DNA from: Leifsonia sp. NPDC080035 | GTDB taxonomy: Bacteria; Actinomycetota; Actinomycetes; Actinomycetales; Microbacteriaceae | Direction: 5' to 3' | Length of the DNA: 64,000 nucleotides | NCBI RefSeq assembly: GCF_040050925.1 | Contig: NZ_CP157390.1 | Span: forward strand, 2,666,001-2,730,000 | Program-made: the position numbers and the translations under genes | Notes under the pieces: model-generated | The model's input: the letters and a program-made list of their open reading frames with translations, nothing else | Databases searched by the model: none | What the model was told of the DNA's origin: nothing | In this document: piece after piece, positions 26,235 to 34,547 of the stretch | Position numbering within the stretch: the stretch's first letter is position 1 | Layout of the letters: each line of letters begins with the position of its first letter

Positions 26235-26816
26235 ATGGCCGCCGAACCCGATCCGCTGATCCTGCCCGACGTCGCAGCGTGGCGCGCCTGGCTCGACGTT
26301 AACGAGGAGGAGTCGGACGGCGTCTGGCTCGTGCTCGCCAAGAAGGGCGTCACCGACCCGACCTCGCTCACCTACGCCGAGGCGCTCGACGAGGCGCTCT
26401 GCTCCGGCTGGATCGACGGCCAGCGGAAGAGCCGCGACGACACCACCTTCCTGCAGCGCTACACCCCGCGCCGGCGCACGTCGATCTGGTCGAAGCGGAA
26501 CATCGGGCTGGTCGCGGAGCTGATCGAGGCCGGGAGGATGCGCGAGCGCGGTCACGCCGAAATCGAGCGGGCGAAGGGCGACGGTCGCTGGGAGCGCGCG
26601 TATGCGGGTCCGGCGACGATCGAGGTGCCGGACGACCTCGCGGCGGCGCTCACTGCCGCACCGGCGGCCGCCGAGCTGTTCGGCCGGCTGAACGGGCAGA
26701 ACCGGTTCGCGGTGCTGCACCGCGTCCACACGGCGCCGAGCCCCACCAGCAGGGCGAACCGGATCGCGAAGCTGGTCGGGATGCTGGAACGCGGCGAGAC
26801 CCCGTACCCGCAATGA
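26235..26816 (+). CDS. YdeI/OmdA-type (bacteriocin-protection) family protein
   Basis: A 193-residue cytoplasmic protein of the YdeI/OmpD-associated family. Recognisable pieces are the LDVNEEESDGVWLVLAKKG start, LDEALCSGWIDGQ, RYTPRRRTSIWSKRN, and the C-terminal helical GRLNGQNRFAVLHRV. Relatives have been linked to resistance to antimicrobial peptides in some bacteria, but no enzymatic activity is established. The start has no ribosome site and a -10 box lies directly ahead, indicating a leaderless message. It is divergent from an SDR gene across the copy-A repeat. Confidence 0.85.
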   Translation: MAAEPDPLILPDVAAWRAWLDVNEEESDGVWLVLAKKGVTDPTSLTYAEALDEALCSGWIDGQRKSRDDTTFLQRYTPRRRTSIWSKRNIGLVAELIEAGRMRERGHAEIERAKGDGRWERAYAGPATIEVPDDLAAALTAAPAAAELFGRLNGQNRFAVLHRVHTAPSPTSRANRIAKLVGMLERGETPYPQ

Positions 26817-26847
26817 CGCGGCCGCGGCCCGACGCTACAGTTCCCCT

Positions 26848-27459
26848 ATGCAGACACGGATCGCGGGGCCCGACGACGTCGACGCGGTGACGACCACCAT
26901 CGCCCTCGCCTTCCGCGACGACCCGGTCTGGGGCCCCGCGCTCACCGCCGCGGACGGCGGCACGGACCACCTGGAGGCGTTCTGGCGCTTCTTCGTCGCC
27001 GGCGCCGTCCCGCACGGGTCGGTGTTCCTGCAGGACGGCCCCGACGGCGAGGCCGCCACCGTCGCCGTCTGGCTGCCGCCCGGCGTGCCCGAGCTGAGCG
27101 ACGACCAGGAACACGAGGTGGACGCCCTGATGGCGGACGCGCTCCCACCGGAGCGGTTCGATGCCTACCAGCGGCTGTGGACCCTGTTCGAGGAGTCCCA
27201 CCCGGACGACCCGCCGCACATGTACCTGAGTCTGCTCGCCACACATCCCGCGCACCGCGGCCGTGGGATCGGTCAGCGCCTGCTCGCCGACACCCTCGCA
27301 CGGTTCGACGCCGAGGGGACGCCGACGTACCTGGAGTCGACGAACCCCGGCAACGACCACAGATACGAGCGGGCAGGCTTCCGCCCGGTCGGCGGCTTCC
27401 TGTCGGTGCTGGACGGAGCCGTGGTGACCACGATGTGGCGGGATCCGCGCCCGGTCTGA
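26848..27459 (+). CDS. GNAT-family N-acetyltransferase
   Basis: A 203-residue single-domain GNAT. The acetyl-CoA binding segment is THPAHRGRGIGQRLLAD at about residue 130, followed by YLESTNPGNDHRYERAGFRP, typical of small-molecule or antibiotic acetyltransferases of the tabtoxin-resistance type. The ATG at 26848 has no ribosome site; TACAGT at 26836-26841 ends six bases before it, so the transcript is probably leaderless. The acceptor is unknown. Confidence 0.87.
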   Translation: MQTRIAGPDDVDAVTTTIALAFRDDPVWGPALTAADGGTDHLEAFWRFFVAGAVPHGSVFLQDGPDGEAATVAVWLPPGVPELSDDQEHEVDALMADALPPERFDAYQRLWTLFEESHPDDPPHMYLSLLATHPAHRGRGIGQRLLADTLARFDAEGTPTYLESTNPGNDHRYERAGFRPVGGFLSVLDGAVVTTMWRDPRPV

Positions 27460-27494
27460 GCCCACGCGGCGCCGGCCGAGACGCCGAACGGGGA

Positions 27495-27502
27495 CTAGAC
27501 GC
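27495..27502 (+). promoter_or_regulatory. CTAGACGC upstream motif (alkylsulfatase)
   Basis: CTAGACGC, 63 bp before the alkylsulfatase start, in the context GAACGGGGACTAGACG. Related CTAG motifs occur at 29461 and 51401 on the plus strand and at 51347-51340 on the minus strand, each 60-82 bp ahead of a start. Confidence 0.35.
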
Positions 27503-27557
27503 CCGGTGCCGTGACGCGGGAGTCTCTGCGGCAGAAGCATCGGCGAAGGAGACCCCC

Positions 27558-29429
27558 GTGAAGCAGAACCCGCCAGAGGCCACGATCGAGTCGGCGAACC
27601 GCGCGCTCGCCGGCACCCTGCCGTTCGCGGACGCGCAGGACTTCGAGAATGCCGAGCGGGGCTTCCTCGGCACGCTCGACGACCCGGTCATCCGGGCGGC
27701 GGACGGTTCCGTCGTGTGGGACGCCTCCGGCTACGACTTCGTGAACGGGGACGCCCCCGCGACGGTGAACCCGAGCCTCTGGCGCCAGTCGAAGCTGGTG
27801 GCGAAGCACGGCCTGTTCGAGGTGGTGGAGGGCATCTACCAGGCGAGAGGGCTCGACCTCTCGGTGATGACGTTCATCGAGACGGACGGCGGCGTCGTGG
27901 TCGTCGATCCGCTGATCTCGCAGGAGACCGCGGCCGCGGCGCTGGGCCTGTACCGGGCGCATCGCGGCGAGCGGCCGATCGTCGCCGTGATCTTCACGCA
28001 CAGCCACATCGACCACTTCGGCGGGGTGCTCGGCATCGTCGACCCCGAGGATGTGCACGCCGGCCGGGTGCAGATCGTCGCGCCGGTCGGCTTCCTCGAG
28101 CACGCGATCTCCGAGAATGTCTACGCGGGCATCGCCATGGGCCGTCGTGCGGGGTACATGTACGGCGCCGCGCTCGCGCGCGGAGCGTCCGGGCAGGTGG
28201 GCGCGGGCCTCGGCCAGACGACCTCGACCGGCAGCCCGGGCATTCTGGTCCCGACCCTCGACGTGCGGGCCACCGGCGAGACACACATCTTCGACGGATT
28301 GGAGGTGGTGTTCCAGCTGGCCCCCGGCACCGAGGCCCCGGCGGAGATGCACTTCCACCTGCCGCGCTACCGGGCGCTGTGCATGGCCGAGAACGCGACC
28401 CACAACCTGCACAACCTGCTCACCCTGCGCGGGGCGCTGGTGCGCGACCCGCACGTCTGGTCGCAGTACCTCACCGAGGCGATCGAGCGCTTCGGCGGTG
28501 AGTCGGACGTGCTGTTCGCCTCGCACCACTGGCCGACCTGGGGTGCGGACCGCGTCGTCCACTTCCTCGGCGTGCAGCGCGACCTCTACGCCTACCTGCA
28601 CGACCAGACGCTGCGGATGCTGAACAAGGGCCTCACCGGCGCGGAGATCGCGGAGGACTTCCCGATGCCGCCCGCGCTCGAGGCCGAGTGGAGCACGCGC
28701 GGCTACTACGGGTCGGTGTCCCACAACGTGAAGGCGATCTATCAGCGCTACATGGGCTGGTTCGACGGCAACCCGGCCCGGCTGTGGCCGCACCCGCCGC
28801 AGCAGCTGGCGACCCGGTACGTGGCTGCCATCGGCGGCGTCGATCGGGTGGTGGAGCTTGCCCGCGAGGCGTACGAGGCGGGCGACTTCCGCTGGGCCGC
28901 GACGCTGCTCGACCACGCCGTGTTCGCCGACCCGACCGCCGAAGCCGCGACGTCGCTGCTCGCCGACACCTTCGAGCAGCTCGGCTACGGCGCCGAGAAC
29001 GGGACCTGGCGGAACTTCTTCCTGTCGGGAGCCACCGAACTGCGGGAGGGCAACTTCGGGACGCCGACAACGGCGCACGCGCCGGCCATCCTCGCGCAGC
29101 TCTCGCCGGAGCAGCTCTTCGACGCCGTCGCGATCACCGTCGACGGCCCGAAGGCGTGGGAGCTCGACCTGGCGATCGACATCACGCTCACCGACATCGG
29201 CCGCAGCTTCCGTCTGACGCTGCACAACGGCGTCCTCGTGTACGTCGAGCGGGAGCCGCGCGACGACGCCCAGCTGCACCTCACCCTGAGCAGGCCGCGG
29301 CTGCTGACCCTCGTCGGCGGCGATACCGCCTCGGACGGCCTGACCGTGGACGGCGACCTCGGCGTGCTCGACCGCCTGACCGGCGTGCTCGACCCGGGCG
29401 ACCCGGGCTTCGACATCGTGCTGCCCTGA
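27558..29429 (+). CDS. Alkyl/aryl sulfatase of the metallo-beta-lactamase fold (SdsA1 type)
   Basis: A 623-residue type III sulfatase that hydrolyses primary alkyl sulfates such as dodecyl sulfate to alcohol and sulfate using two zinc ions. The metal motif THSHIDHFGG gives H148, H150, D152 and H153; further ligands are near CMAENATHNLHN and SHHWPTWG. The middle has the helical dimerisation domain and the end (about residue 500 on) an SCP2-like sterol-carrier domain. GTG start with AAGGAG seven bases ahead. No signal peptide is seen, unlike secreted SdsA1, so it should be cytoplasmic. It sits alone between a GNAT and a small membrane protein. Confidence 0.92.
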   Translation: MKQNPPEATIESANRALAGTLPFADAQDFENAERGFLGTLDDPVIRAADGSVVWDASGYDFVNGDAPATVNPSLWRQSKLVAKHGLFEVVEGIYQARGLDLSVMTFIETDGGVVVVDPLISQETAAAALGLYRAHRGERPIVAVIFTHSHIDHFGGVLGIVDPEDVHAGRVQIVAPVGFLEHAISENVYAGIAMGRRAGYMYGAALARGASGQVGAGLGQTTSTGSPGILVPTLDVRATGETHIFDGLEVVFQLAPGTEAPAEMHFHLPRYRALCMAENATHNLHNLLTLRGALVRDPHVWSQYLTEAIERFGGESDVLFASHHWPTWGADRVVHFLGVQRDLYAYLHDQTLRMLNKGLTGAEIAEDFPMPPALEAEWSTRGYYGSVSHNVKAIYQRYMGWFDGNPARLWPHPPQQLATRYVAAIGGVDRVVELAREAYEAGDFRWAATLLDHAVFADPTAEAATSLLADTFEQLGYGAENGTWRNFFLSGATELREGNFGTPTTAHAPAILAQLSPEQLFDAVAITVDGPKAWELDLAIDITLTDIGRSFRLTLHNGVLVYVEREPRDDAQLHLTLSRPRLLTLVGGDTASDGLTVDGDLGVLDRLTGVLDPGDPGFDIVLP

Positions 29430-29460
29430 GCGCCGTCGGCGGCCTGCGTCCAGAACGGGA

Positions 29461-29464
29461 CTAG
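29461..29464 (+). promoter_or_regulatory. CTAG upstream motif (small membrane protein)
   Basis: GAACGGGACTAGCC ends 80 bp before the start of the small membrane protein and shares GAACGGG(G)ACTAG with the alkylsulfatase leader. Confidence 0.3.
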
Positions 29465-29542
29465 CCAGGCGGCGGCTCCCGCAGGACACTGGGCCTGCGA
29501 GCGTCCGTCGCGGGCGCGTGATCCTTCGGGGGAGGGAGACGC

Positions 29543-29740
29543 ATGAAGCACACGTGGTGGGGAGCCGTTGCGCTCTCGGGGTTCGTGGCCGTGGCAGCGG
29601 TCGCGCTGTACGTGACCAGTCCGCCGGGCCAGCTGGGGCTCGCGGTGGTGGATGCGGTAGTCGCCGCGATCGCGCTGCTCGTCGCCGTCGTCGGGGCGGT
29701 GCTGCTGAGCGGACCAGCGGTGGCGGAGGAGCGCCCCTAG
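29543..29740 (+). CDS. Small two-helix membrane protein, unknown function
   Basis: A 65-residue protein with two hydrophobic segments (about residues 7-26 and 33-57) separated by a short SPPGQ turn and a short acidic tail. The ATG follows a strong GGGGGAGGGAG site, which supports real translation. Its stop overlaps the stop of the convergent ATPase gene by three bases. I recognise no family. It could be a holin-like or stress membrane peptide, but nothing in the sequence decides this. Confidence 0.7.
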   Translation: MKHTWWGAVALSGFVAVAAVALYVTSPPGQLGLAVVDAVVAAIALLVAVVGAVLLSGPAVAEERP

Positions 29741-32313
29741 CCGGGCTCGTCCCGCGGCTCCTCGGGTTCGCCCCGGCCCTCGGCGAGCGCCTCGGCGACC
29801 GCCTGCTCCACGGTCAGTTCGCGCCCGGCGGCCGTGGCCGCCGTCACCGCTGCGCCGTCGGGTCCGGCGAGCAGGTCGTCCAGGTAGCGCTGGTGGAAGG
29901 TGAACGTCGGGCCGTTGTGCAGTCCGCTGCGCTCGCGGAGCGCCCTGGCCGCGCCCGCCAGCCGGCCGGCACGCTCGACGTCGCCCGAGAGCGCGGCGAC
30001 CGCGACCATCCCCTCCAGCCCGTAGGCGATGCCCTCGACGTGCCCGACCGCCGCCGAGACGGTGACGCTCAGCGCGAAGTCCGCCCGGGCGGCGGTGATG
30101 TCGCCGCGCATCAGCTCGGTCCAGCCGCGGTGGTAGCTCGCGATCCGCTCGCCGACCCGGTCGCCGGCCCGCTGGGTGAGCGCGAGGCTCGCGGCGAAGT
30201 GGTCCTGCGCCTCGTCGAGCCGGCCCTGCCGCAGCGCGACGCGGCCGAGCAGCACCAGTGCCATCGACTCGCCCCACACGCTCGACACGCTGCGGAACAG
30301 CTCCAGCGCCGTCTCCATCACCTCGCGGGCGCGGTCGGTGTCCGGCTTCTCCCCGGCGAGCAGGGCGAGCGCGAGCGAGATGCGGGCGAGTCCCTCGCCG
30401 TCGGGGTCGCCGGTGCGGCGGAACAGGTCGGCGCTCTCGGTCAGGTCGGCGGCGACGCTGCCGTCCGGGTCCTTCCAGAACATGATGGTCCGGCTGAAGT
30501 ACAGCGCGATCGCGCGGGTGTGCTCGGCGAGCGGGTCCTGGGAGGCGAGCGCCTCGTCCATCCAGGTGCGCACCTCGCCCAGCAGGCCGGTCACCCACCA
30601 GTAGAGGTAGAGGCTGAAGGCGAGGCCGGCCGCACGGTCCCAGTCGTGGCCGTCGAGCAGGAAGCGCTCCGCCGCGCGCAGGTTGTCGCGCTCGTCGCCG
30701 AGGCGCTGCATCCACTCGCGCTGGCCGCGGCCCTTGAGGTCCTGCCGCGCGGCGTCGCCGAGCTCCAGGAAGTAGCGGGCGTGGGCGTCGCGGACGGCCG
30801 GCTGTTCTCCGCTCGCGGCCAACTGCTCCCGCGCGTACTCGCGCACGATCGCCTGCATCGAGAAGCGCGGCCGGTCGTCCCCGCCGTGCTGGCCGACGAG
30901 GCTGCTGTCGACGAGCGCGGCGAGGCCGGAGAGCACGTCGGCGTCCGCCCCGCCGATGTACTCGGCGGCCTCCAGCGTGAAGCCGCCCTCGAACACGCCG
31001 AGGCGGGCGAGCAGGCGGCGCTGGTCGTCGTCGAGCAGCTGCGTGCTCCACTCGATCGTGCGACGGATGGTCTGCTGGCGCTCCGGGAGGTCGCGGGAGC
31101 CGCCGATCAGGACCGAGAGCCGGCGGTCCAGCCGGTCGAGCAGCTCGGCGGGCGGGAGCACGCGGACCCGCGCAGCGGCCAGCTCGATGGCGAGCGGGAC
31201 GCCGTCCACCGCGTCGCACACCCCGGCCACCGCGTCGGCGTTGTCGTCCGTGATCTCGAAGTCCGGTTTGACGGCGTGCGCCCGCTCCACGAACAGGTCG
31301 ACGGCCTGGCGGTCGGCGAGCGGCCCCACCTCGTAGCTCTGCTCCGCGCTGACGCGCAGCAGCGCCCTGCTGGTGACCAGGATGGCGACCTCGGGCGAGG
31401 CGGCAAGCAGCGCGGTGAGCGCGGGGGCGGCCTCCAGCACCTGCTCGAAGTTGTCGAGCACAAGCAGGATGCTGCGCCCGGCCAGCGCCGTGGTCAGGTT
31501 CTCCATGATCGGGGCGTCGCCGGTGTCACGCACGCCGAGGGCCTGGGCGATGCGGCTCGGCACGCGCGCCGGGTCGTGGACGGCGGAGAGGTCGACGAAC
31601 ACCGAGCCGTCCTCGTAGTCGCGTGCGGCCTCGCGTGCCGCAGCGATGGCCAGTCGGCTCTTGCCGATGCCGCCGGGACCGACCAGCGTGACGAGCCGGG
31701 TTCCGGTGCGCAGCATCCTGGTGAGCTCGGCCACGTCCGCCTCCCTGCCGACCAAGCCGGTGAGCGGCGTCGGCAGGCGGACCGGGTCCGCCGCCGCCTC
31801 CGCACCCTTCTGCACGGGGATGGGGGAGGTGCGGCTCTGGTCGAAGCGCTCGGCGAGCAGGATGGCCAGGTCGGACTCCACCAGGCGCGCCAGCTCGCGC
31901 GGCGTCTCGAAATACTTGTAGGCGGCGCGGTCGTCGTTGCGGATGCGGTCGAGCAGCTCGCTCAGCCGCGGCTCACGGTGCGCGGCGGGGGATTTGACGT
32001 AGAGCAGGCGCGGGAGGTCGTCCGGGCACAGGTTGTACTCGTCCTCGAGCCCGGAGACGGTCTCCTCGGGCGCGACCCAGCCGTAGCGCTCCCAGTACAG
32101 GCCGAGGAACACGTCGGACTGCTGCAGATAGGCGCGGTAGAGCTCGCGCGGGGGATGCGGGCGGGCGCCGAGCTCGAACATCACCGGGGCGAGGTGGAGC
32201 CGCTCGATGGCGGTCTGGGCGGCGCGGCGCTCGGCCGCCAGCTCCTGGAGCGTGGAGGAGACGAAGATCCGTAATCGCTGATCGGGTGTCCTGATTACAT
32301 GAGTGGTGCTCAT
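29737..32313 (-). CDS. DUF4062 / STAND-type ATPase with TPR-like C-terminus
   Basis: An 858-residue signalling ATPase. Residues about 12-95 are DUF4062 (LRIFVSSTLQELAAERRA, LGLYWERYGW), a TIR/SEFIR-like N-terminal module. A STAND NTPase follows with Walker A GPGGIGKS (G212 on), Walker B ILLVLDNFE, the sensor VTSR and the DGVPLAIELAAAR helix. From about residue 470 to the end are TPR-like helical repeats; there is no C-terminal LuxR helix-turn-helix, unlike many similar actinobacterial regulators. The architecture of sensor repeats, switch and N-terminal effector is that of signal-transduction or immune STAND proteins. No defence neighbours are seen, so the role stays open. Confidence 0.85.
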   Translation of the reverse strand: MSTTHVIRTPDQRLRIFVSSTLQELAAERRAAQTAIERLHLAPVMFELGARPHPPRELYRAYLQQSDVFLGLYWERYGWVAPEETVSGLEDEYNLCPDDLPRLLYVKSPAAHREPRLSELLDRIRNDDRAAYKYFETPRELARLVESDLAILLAERFDQSRTSPIPVQKGAEAAADPVRLPTPLTGLVGREADVAELTRMLRTGTRLVTLVGPGGIGKSRLAIAAAREAARDYEDGSVFVDLSAVHDPARVPSRIAQALGVRDTGDAPIMENLTTALAGRSILLVLDNFEQVLEAAPALTALLAASPEVAILVTSRALLRVSAEQSYEVGPLADRQAVDLFVERAHAVKPDFEITDDNADAVAGVCDAVDGVPLAIELAAARVRVLPPAELLDRLDRRLSVLIGGSRDLPERQQTIRRTIEWSTQLLDDDQRRLLARLGVFEGGFTLEAAEYIGGADADVLSGLAALVDSSLVGQHGGDDRPRFSMQAIVREYAREQLAASGEQPAVRDAHARYFLELGDAARQDLKGRGQREWMQRLGDERDNLRAAERFLLDGHDWDRAAGLAFSLYLYWWVTGLLGEVRTWMDEALASQDPLAEHTRAIALYFSRTIMFWKDPDGSVAADLTESADLFRRTGDPDGEGLARISLALALLAGEKPDTDRAREVMETALELFRSVSSVWGESMALVLLGRVALRQGRLDEAQDHFAASLALTQRAGDRVGERIASYHRGWTELMRGDITAARADFALSVTVSAAVGHVEGIAYGLEGMVAVAALSGDVERAGRLAGAARALRERSGLHNGPTFTFHQRYLDDLLAGPDGAAVTAATAAGRELTVEQAVAEALAEGRGEPEEPRDEPG

Positions 32314-32319
32314 GTTATG
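32295..32319 (-). promoter_or_regulatory. Palindrome spanning the ATPase start codon
   Basis: ATTACATGAG (32295-32304 region) and CTCATGTTAT form an inverted repeat around TGGTG with 7 perfectly paired central bases (32297-32303 with 32309-32315). The start ATG (32313-32311) lies in one arm, so an RNA hairpin or bound protein could mask it. Confidence 0.4.
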
Positions 32320-32389
32320 TCATTGTGTGACGTCCCTATGCAAATGTACAGACTCAGTTCCGCAGCGCCTGGCCCACGGCGGCCCCGGC

Positions 32390-33037
32390 TCACATGTCGC
32401 GGTAGCGCTTGGCCGCGGCGGTGGCCTCGCGGAGGCCGACCGCGTCCAGGCGCACGACGTATGCCGGGGTGTCGCGCTGCACGCGCCAGCCCTCGGCCAG
32501 CTCGCCCAGGTCCACGACATCGAAGCCGAACTCGTCGACCAGTGCGGCGACCCTGGCCCGCGCGTCGGCGTCGTCCCCCGCGACGGAGAGCGCCCGGCGG
32601 CCGGGGGTCCCGGCCGGCGCACCCTCGGCGGTCAGCGCAGCCGCGCCGATGTGGTTGAAGGCCTTCACGACGTGGCTCTCCGGCAGCACGGCCTGGAGGC
32701 GCTCGGCGACCGTGGTCGACTCGTCGTCCAGCTCCGGGATGTTCCCGTCGCGCTGCGGGTAGTAGTTGTTCGTGTCGATCACGATCTTGCCCGCCAGCTC
32801 GGCGGCCGGAAGGGTCGCCTCCGCCGCGAGCGGAGTCGTCACCACCACGATGTCGGCGGCCGATGCCGCCTCCGCGGGCGTTCCCGCCGTCGCGTGGTCG
32901 CCGAGCTCGGCGACCAGGGCGGAGAGCGTCTCCGGTCCGCGCGAGTTGCTCATCACCACGTCGTAGCCGCGCGCGACCGCGAGGCGCGCGAGCTGGGAGC
33001 CGATGTGTCCGGAACCGATGAAACCGATCGTTGTCAT
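32390..33037 (-). CDS. NADPH-dependent F420 reductase-like / NAD(P)-binding oxidoreductase
   Basis: A 215-residue Rossmann protein of the F420:NADP reductase (NpdG) and related coenzyme-F420 family. The nucleotide motif GFIGSGHIGSQ is at residues 5-15, followed by a basic NADP-type loop (SNSRGPETL). Later blocks VVTTPLAA, VIDTNNYYP and VVKAFNHIGA are characteristic of the family. The start ATG at 33037 places the Rossmann motif immediately; the longer frame upstream is not needed. It lies between a ParA-like gene and the STAND ATPase on the same strand, but the gaps hold repeats and a possible promoter, so they are probably not one operon. Confidence 0.85.
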   Translation of the reverse strand: MTTIGFIGSGHIGSQLARLAVARGYDVVMSNSRGPETLSALVAELGDHATAGTPAEAASAADIVVVTTPLAAEATLPAAELAGKIVIDTNNYYPQRDGNIPELDDESTTVAERLQAVLPESHVVKAFNHIGAAALTAEGAPAGTPGRRALSVAGDDADARARVAALVDEFGFDVVDLGELAEGWRVQRDTPAYVVRLDAVGLREATAAAKRYRDM

Positions 33038-33078
33038 GCTTGCCCCAACCTCATCCTCCGCGCCCGGATTCCCGCACA

Positions 33079-33143
33079 CCGTCGAGTACGAGGATCCTCT
33101 CCGTACTCGACGGCTTCGGCGCGAGTATCTGCGTACTCGACGG
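33079..33143. repeat. Tandem palindromes downstream of the ParA-like gene
   Basis: CCGTCGAGTACG (33079-33090) pairs perfectly with CGTACTCGACGG (33102-33113); the latter 12-mer is repeated exactly at 33132-33143, preceded by an inverted CGAGTA at 33122. Four GAGTA half-sites therefore alternate in direction. Confidence 0.65.
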
Positions 33144-33166
33144 CGGGGCTGTGGAGAACGGGAGGC

Positions 33167-34462
33167 TCAGAGTCCTTCGGCGACGGCGGCGGCGGCGTGC
33201 AGCCACGCGCGGCGCGTCTTCGGCGCGAGCGTCTCGAACGAGAGCCGGCCGCCGTGCATCTCCGGGTCGAACGGGATGGTCACCGCACGCCGCGCGAGCG
33301 GCTCGAATCCTGCGGCCACCCTGCGCACGTCGGAGGCGGGGCCGGTGCGCTCGGACTGCGAGACGATCACCACCGCATCCCGCGCCAGCCGTGCGGACTG
33401 CGCGTCGCGCTGCATCAGCGCCTCCAGCAGCAGCGCACCGGCCTCCGCGTGCTCGCCGAGCGCCGTCGTGGCGATCACCAGTTGGTCGGTGTGGTCGATC
33501 ATCCGCAGCCAGCGCTCGGCGGACTCGTCGTTGCCGCTGTCGATGATCACCAGCCGGTAGAACTTGGTCGCCACCTCGTGCAGGCGGTCGAAGTCCGCCG
33601 ACGAGATGCGCTGCTCGGTCGCCAGCATGGTCGGGTTGGAGCGCAGCACGTCGTACTTGTCGGCGTTCTGGTGGTGCACGAAGTGACCGATGTCGGCGGT
33701 GCGGGCGCCGGCGGAGAGCAGGCTCTCGGTCGCGGGCAGCAGGGACTGCACGGTCGCGTCGTGCGCGTCCTGCTCCGTCCGCCAGCCGAGCGTGCCGCGG
33801 GTCTCGTTGTTGTCCCAGGCCAGAACGCCGGAGCCGCCGTTGCGCGCGAACACGGCCGCCAGCAGCGCGGTCGTCGGCGTCTTGTTCGCGCCGCCCTTGC
33901 CGTTGACGATCGCGATGGTCCGCGGGCCGGCCCAGTGCCTGCTCACCGCATCCAGCTCGGCGCGCTCGCGCAGCTCGGCGGCGGACGGTGCGAGCGGGAT
34001 GCCCGCGCGGGCGAGCGCGCCGCGGACGCCCTGCTTCGCCCGGTCCGGGCGCGGGTTCTCCACGTAGAGGAACGACTCGCGCTCGGGCGCGGGACGGGGG
34101 AGCAGGGTGACCGGCGCGTGCCGGCTCTCCGACGCAGTGGCGTCGTCGGCAGCGTCCGCGACGGAGGCGCCCTCGGTCGCGGACTCGGCCGCGGCGCCCT
34201 CGGGCAGCGCCTCCTCGTCGCCGATGGAGCCGTCCGGATGCACGACGAGCAGCCAGTCGCCCTCCTCGTCCGAGACCATCAGCTGCACCGGGCGCCCGAC
34301 CGACGCGGCGATCTCGCCGACGCGGCGCAGCACCGCCTCACGCAGGTGGTCCGTGCTCGCCTCGGCGAACTCCTCGCGCGCACCGTCGACGACGAGTTCG
34401 CCGGTCGCGTCGGTGCCGAAGCGCGCGCTCAGGTGCGGTGGCAGGGGCAGGTTGAGGGCCAC
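33167..34462 (-). CDS. ParA/MinD-like ATPase
   Basis: A 431-residue protein with a C-terminal ParA/MinD-type ATPase. The deviant Walker A reads NGKGGANKT (residues 187-195), followed by the switch LAWDNNETRGTLGW and Walker B region YRLVIIDSG. The N-terminal 180 residues (acidic linker around GDEEALPEGAAAESATEG) are specific to actinobacterial relatives and include an ordered block near residues 1-70. The GTG at 34462 was chosen for its GGAAGGAG site five bases ahead; the frame is open to 34513. No ParB gene is adjacent, so plasmid-type partition is unlikely; related actinobacterial proteins occur with secretion and cell-pole functions. Confidence 0.8.
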   Translation of the reverse strand: MALNLPLPPHLSARFGTDATGELVVDGAREEFAEASTDHLREAVLRRVGEIAASVGRPVQLMVSDEEGDWLLVVHPDGSIGDEEALPEGAAAESATEGASVADAADDATASESRHAPVTLLPRPAPERESFLYVENPRPDRAKQGVRGALARAGIPLAPSAAELRERAELDAVSRHWAGPRTIAIVNGKGGANKTPTTALLAAVFARNGGSGVLAWDNNETRGTLGWRTEQDAHDATVQSLLPATESLLSAGARTADIGHFVHHQNADKYDVLRSNPTMLATEQRISSADFDRLHEVATKFYRLVIIDSGNDESAERWLRMIDHTDQLVIATTALGEHAEAGALLLEALMQRDAQSARLARDAVVIVSQSERTGPASDVRRVAAGFEPLARRAVTIPFDPEMHGGRLSFETLAPKTRRAWLHAAAAVAEGL

Positions 34463-34547
34463 GGGACTCCTTCCGGGCCGGCGAGCGGGGGAGCTCGCAG
34501 ACCGACTCCGCACGGTAGACCCTTTCGCCGACGACTTCGAGTCCCGC

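Noticed and set aside
29737..33037. A multi-gene antiphage island around the STAND ATPase
   Set aside because: The neighbours are a reductase, a ParA-like gene and a sulfatase; no nuclease, integrase or other defence gene is present.
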